Source: Candidatus Mesolinea sp. UBA5823
Lineage (GTDB): Bacteria; Chloroflexota; Anaerolineae; Anaerolineales; Anaerolineaceae
NCBI GenBank assembly: GCA_002417685.1
Contig: DICP01000060.1
Span: 1-6,411, forward strand
Length of the DNA stretch: 6,411 nt
Direction of reading: 5' to 3'
Within the stretch, counting starts at the first letter, position 1, and each line of letters starts with the position of its first letter. A program made the position numbers and the translations under genes. Below, piece after piece: positions 5,579 through 6,411 of this stretch. The notes under the pieces were generated by a model, which was not told the DNA's origin, did not search any database, and worked only from the letters and a program-made list of their open reading frames with translations.

Positions 5579-6273
5579 GTTAGGAGCTTTGTTAAATCTG
5601 CAGTAGAAGGCAGGATAGCTTGCGTGCCGGCGGCACGGAGTTCCTTTTCTGTGCCAAAGCCGCACAGTACCGAGAGCGATTGTGCCCCAGCTGCCCGTGC
5701 AGCCCGGACATCTACTACCGTATCCCCAATCATCAGGCATTCCTGGATAGGTACGCTTAGGGCATGCGCAGCGTAAAGCAGCGGATCGAGGAAGGGCTTG
5801 GTGTGTGGGCAGGTTTGCGAAGTCACCACCACGGCAAAGTATGGTTCCAAGGCGTTGTGTTCTAAGAAAGCGTGCGTGGTCAGGGCGTTGCGTGCTGAAA
5901 CCACAGCCAGCGGATAGCGCAAGGAGAGGGTTTGAAGCATCTGCGGAACGCCGGGGATTACGGGATAAGATGCATGGGGAGCTCGACGGCGGGCGCGCTG
6001 ATCTAAAACCTTTGCAATGAGGTTGTCTATTTGGAGCCGATCGGCTAATCCGAGCAGAGCGTTGCCTGGGGATTCAAGCCGCATCACGAGGCGGCGGCTA
6101 AGGCTGCGTGCTTTTGACTCGGGGATGAGGAAGTGCAACGGCTTGAGCAGATTGACCAAGCGCTGGATCAGCTGGTCGTCGCTATCGGATAAGGTGCCAT
6201 CCACATCAAAGAACAGCGCTTTTACGCGCGAGAGGTCGAGCGGTGGAGCAGGAGCAGGCAGTTTGCGGTTCAT
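5575..6273 (-). CDS. HAD-superfamily (IA, phosphoglycolate phosphatase-like) hydrolase
   Basis: From the ATG at 6273 this is a 232-residue cytosolic phosphatase. HAD motif I is FFDVDGTLSDSD, with nucleophile Asp23 and acid/base Asp25. An alpha-helical cap follows (about 32-100). Motif II is VVSARN, with Ser126. Motif III is HTKP, with Lys159, and motif IV is MIGDTVVD, with Asp184 and Asp188. Order, spacing and cap position match subfamily I phosphatases such as Gph, but the substrate cannot be assigned (phosphoglycolate, pyrophosphate, nucleotides and sugar phosphates all occur in the family). An AAGG nine bases before this ATG supports it. The frame extends to a TTG at 6306, giving eleven extra residues that do not look like HAD sequence and have no ribosome binding site. 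It is more G+C-rich than abiE and convergent with it. Confidence 0.9.
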   Translation of the reverse strand: MNRKLPAPAPPLDLSRVKALFFDVDGTLSDSDDQLIQRLVNLLKPLHFLIPESKARSLSRRLVMRLESPGNALLGLADRLQIDNLIAKVLDQRARRRAPHASYPVIPGVPQMLQTLSLRYPLAVVSARNALTTHAFLEHNALEPYFAVVVTSQTCPHTKPFLDPLLYAAHALSVPIQECLMIGDTVVDVRAARAAGAQSLSVLCGFGTEKELRAAGTQAILPSTADLTKLLT

Positions 6274-6299
6274 TGCGTAGAGCCTTGAAATAAATCGAA

Positions 6300-6347
6300 T
6301 GCACAAAGCATGGTCTTATCTCCCCATGGGCAATAAAGGCTTGTGCA
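6300..6347. repeat. Inverted repeat with inner CCCATGGG palindrome upstream of the HAD gene
   Basis: TGCACAAAGC at 6300-6309 pairs with GCTTGTGCA at 6339-6347, with a single bulged base. The loop between them contains the perfect palindrome CCCATGGG (6323-6330). The element fills the gap between the possible upstream gene end at 6352 and the HAD start. It could be a regulator site or an mRNA hairpin; there is no T-run on the minus strand to make it a classical terminator. Confidence 0.35.
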
Positions 6348-6351
6348 GATC

Positions 6352-6411
6352 TTAGTAAAGTGCGCTCAGCAGTACGTTCAAAGTCTCTGGGTTTTGCGCA
6401 ATCAGCCAGGT
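6352..6411 (-). CDS. Possible 3' end of an unidentified leftward gene
   Basis: One minus-strand frame is open from the window edge to a TAA at 6352-6354 and gives 19 residues, TWLIAQNPETLNVLLSALY, which look like a plausible helical protein end. It would precede the HAD gene by about 78 bases in the same direction. A second minus-strand frame is also open here, so the reading rests on how protein-like it looks. I do not recognise a family. Confidence 0.3.
   Translation of the reverse strand, partial: TWLIAQNPETLNVLLSALY

Noticed and set aside
6274..6306. Longer HAD start at the TTG at 6306
   Set aside because: No ribosome binding site, and the added residues are not HAD-like; the ATG at 6273 has AAGG nine bases upstream.
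1..6411. CRISPR array, tRNA, rRNA, origin or insertion sequence
   Set aside because: No regularly spaced repeats, cloverleaf-like sequence, transposase or rRNA segments were seen on either strand.

Overview
The window looks like chromosomal DNA from a free-living bacterium, most likely Chloroflexota (Anaerolineae-like). That placement is an inference from the general look of the J-protein (a J-domain ending YDQFGSQWQQY followed by a G/F region, no zinc finger) and of the other genes; there is no rRNA or other decisive marker. Most genes are of moderate G+C. The block from about 3760 to 5575 is visibly richer in A+T and reads as an acquired module.

Layout. (1) Positions 1-2270 hold three leftward genes. 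In transcription order they are a PlsC-type acyltransferase (2270-1545), a class B J-domain co-chaperone (1456-476) and a LOG-family nucleoside-5'-monophosphate phosphoribohydrolase (380 to beyond the left edge, C-terminus missing). Gaps of 88 and 95 bases separate them. The LOG gene has a perfect TATAAT placed so that its transcript would begin at the ATG (leaderless). (2) Positions 2271-2450 are a divergent control region with a perfect -10 hexamer for each side and nested palindromes over the rightward -10. (3) Positions 2451-3761 encode a 12-helix MFS exporter of the macrolide-efflux/DHA3 type. (4) Positions 3762-5522 hold an AbiE type IV toxin-antitoxin (abortive infection) operon: AbiEi antitoxin/repressor followed 11 bases later by AbiEii nucleotidyltransferase toxin. 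Its leader has two TATAAT boxes 17 bases apart around a small palindrome, then a perfect 13-base inverted repeat spaced by 27 bases that ends one base before the antitoxin ATG. (5) Positions 6273-5575 hold a leftward HAD-family phosphatase convergent with abiEii. Upstream of it are an inverted repeat and the possible last 19 codons of another leftward gene at the right edge.

How the genes work together: AbiEi and AbiEii form the only clear functional unit. AbiEi is expected to repress the operon and counteract the toxin. The remaining genes are housekeeping or transport functions with no evident shared pathway. I find no undescribed multi-gene system. The least ordinary signals are the architecture of the abiE leader, the nested operator in front of the MFS gene, and the leaderless LOG start.
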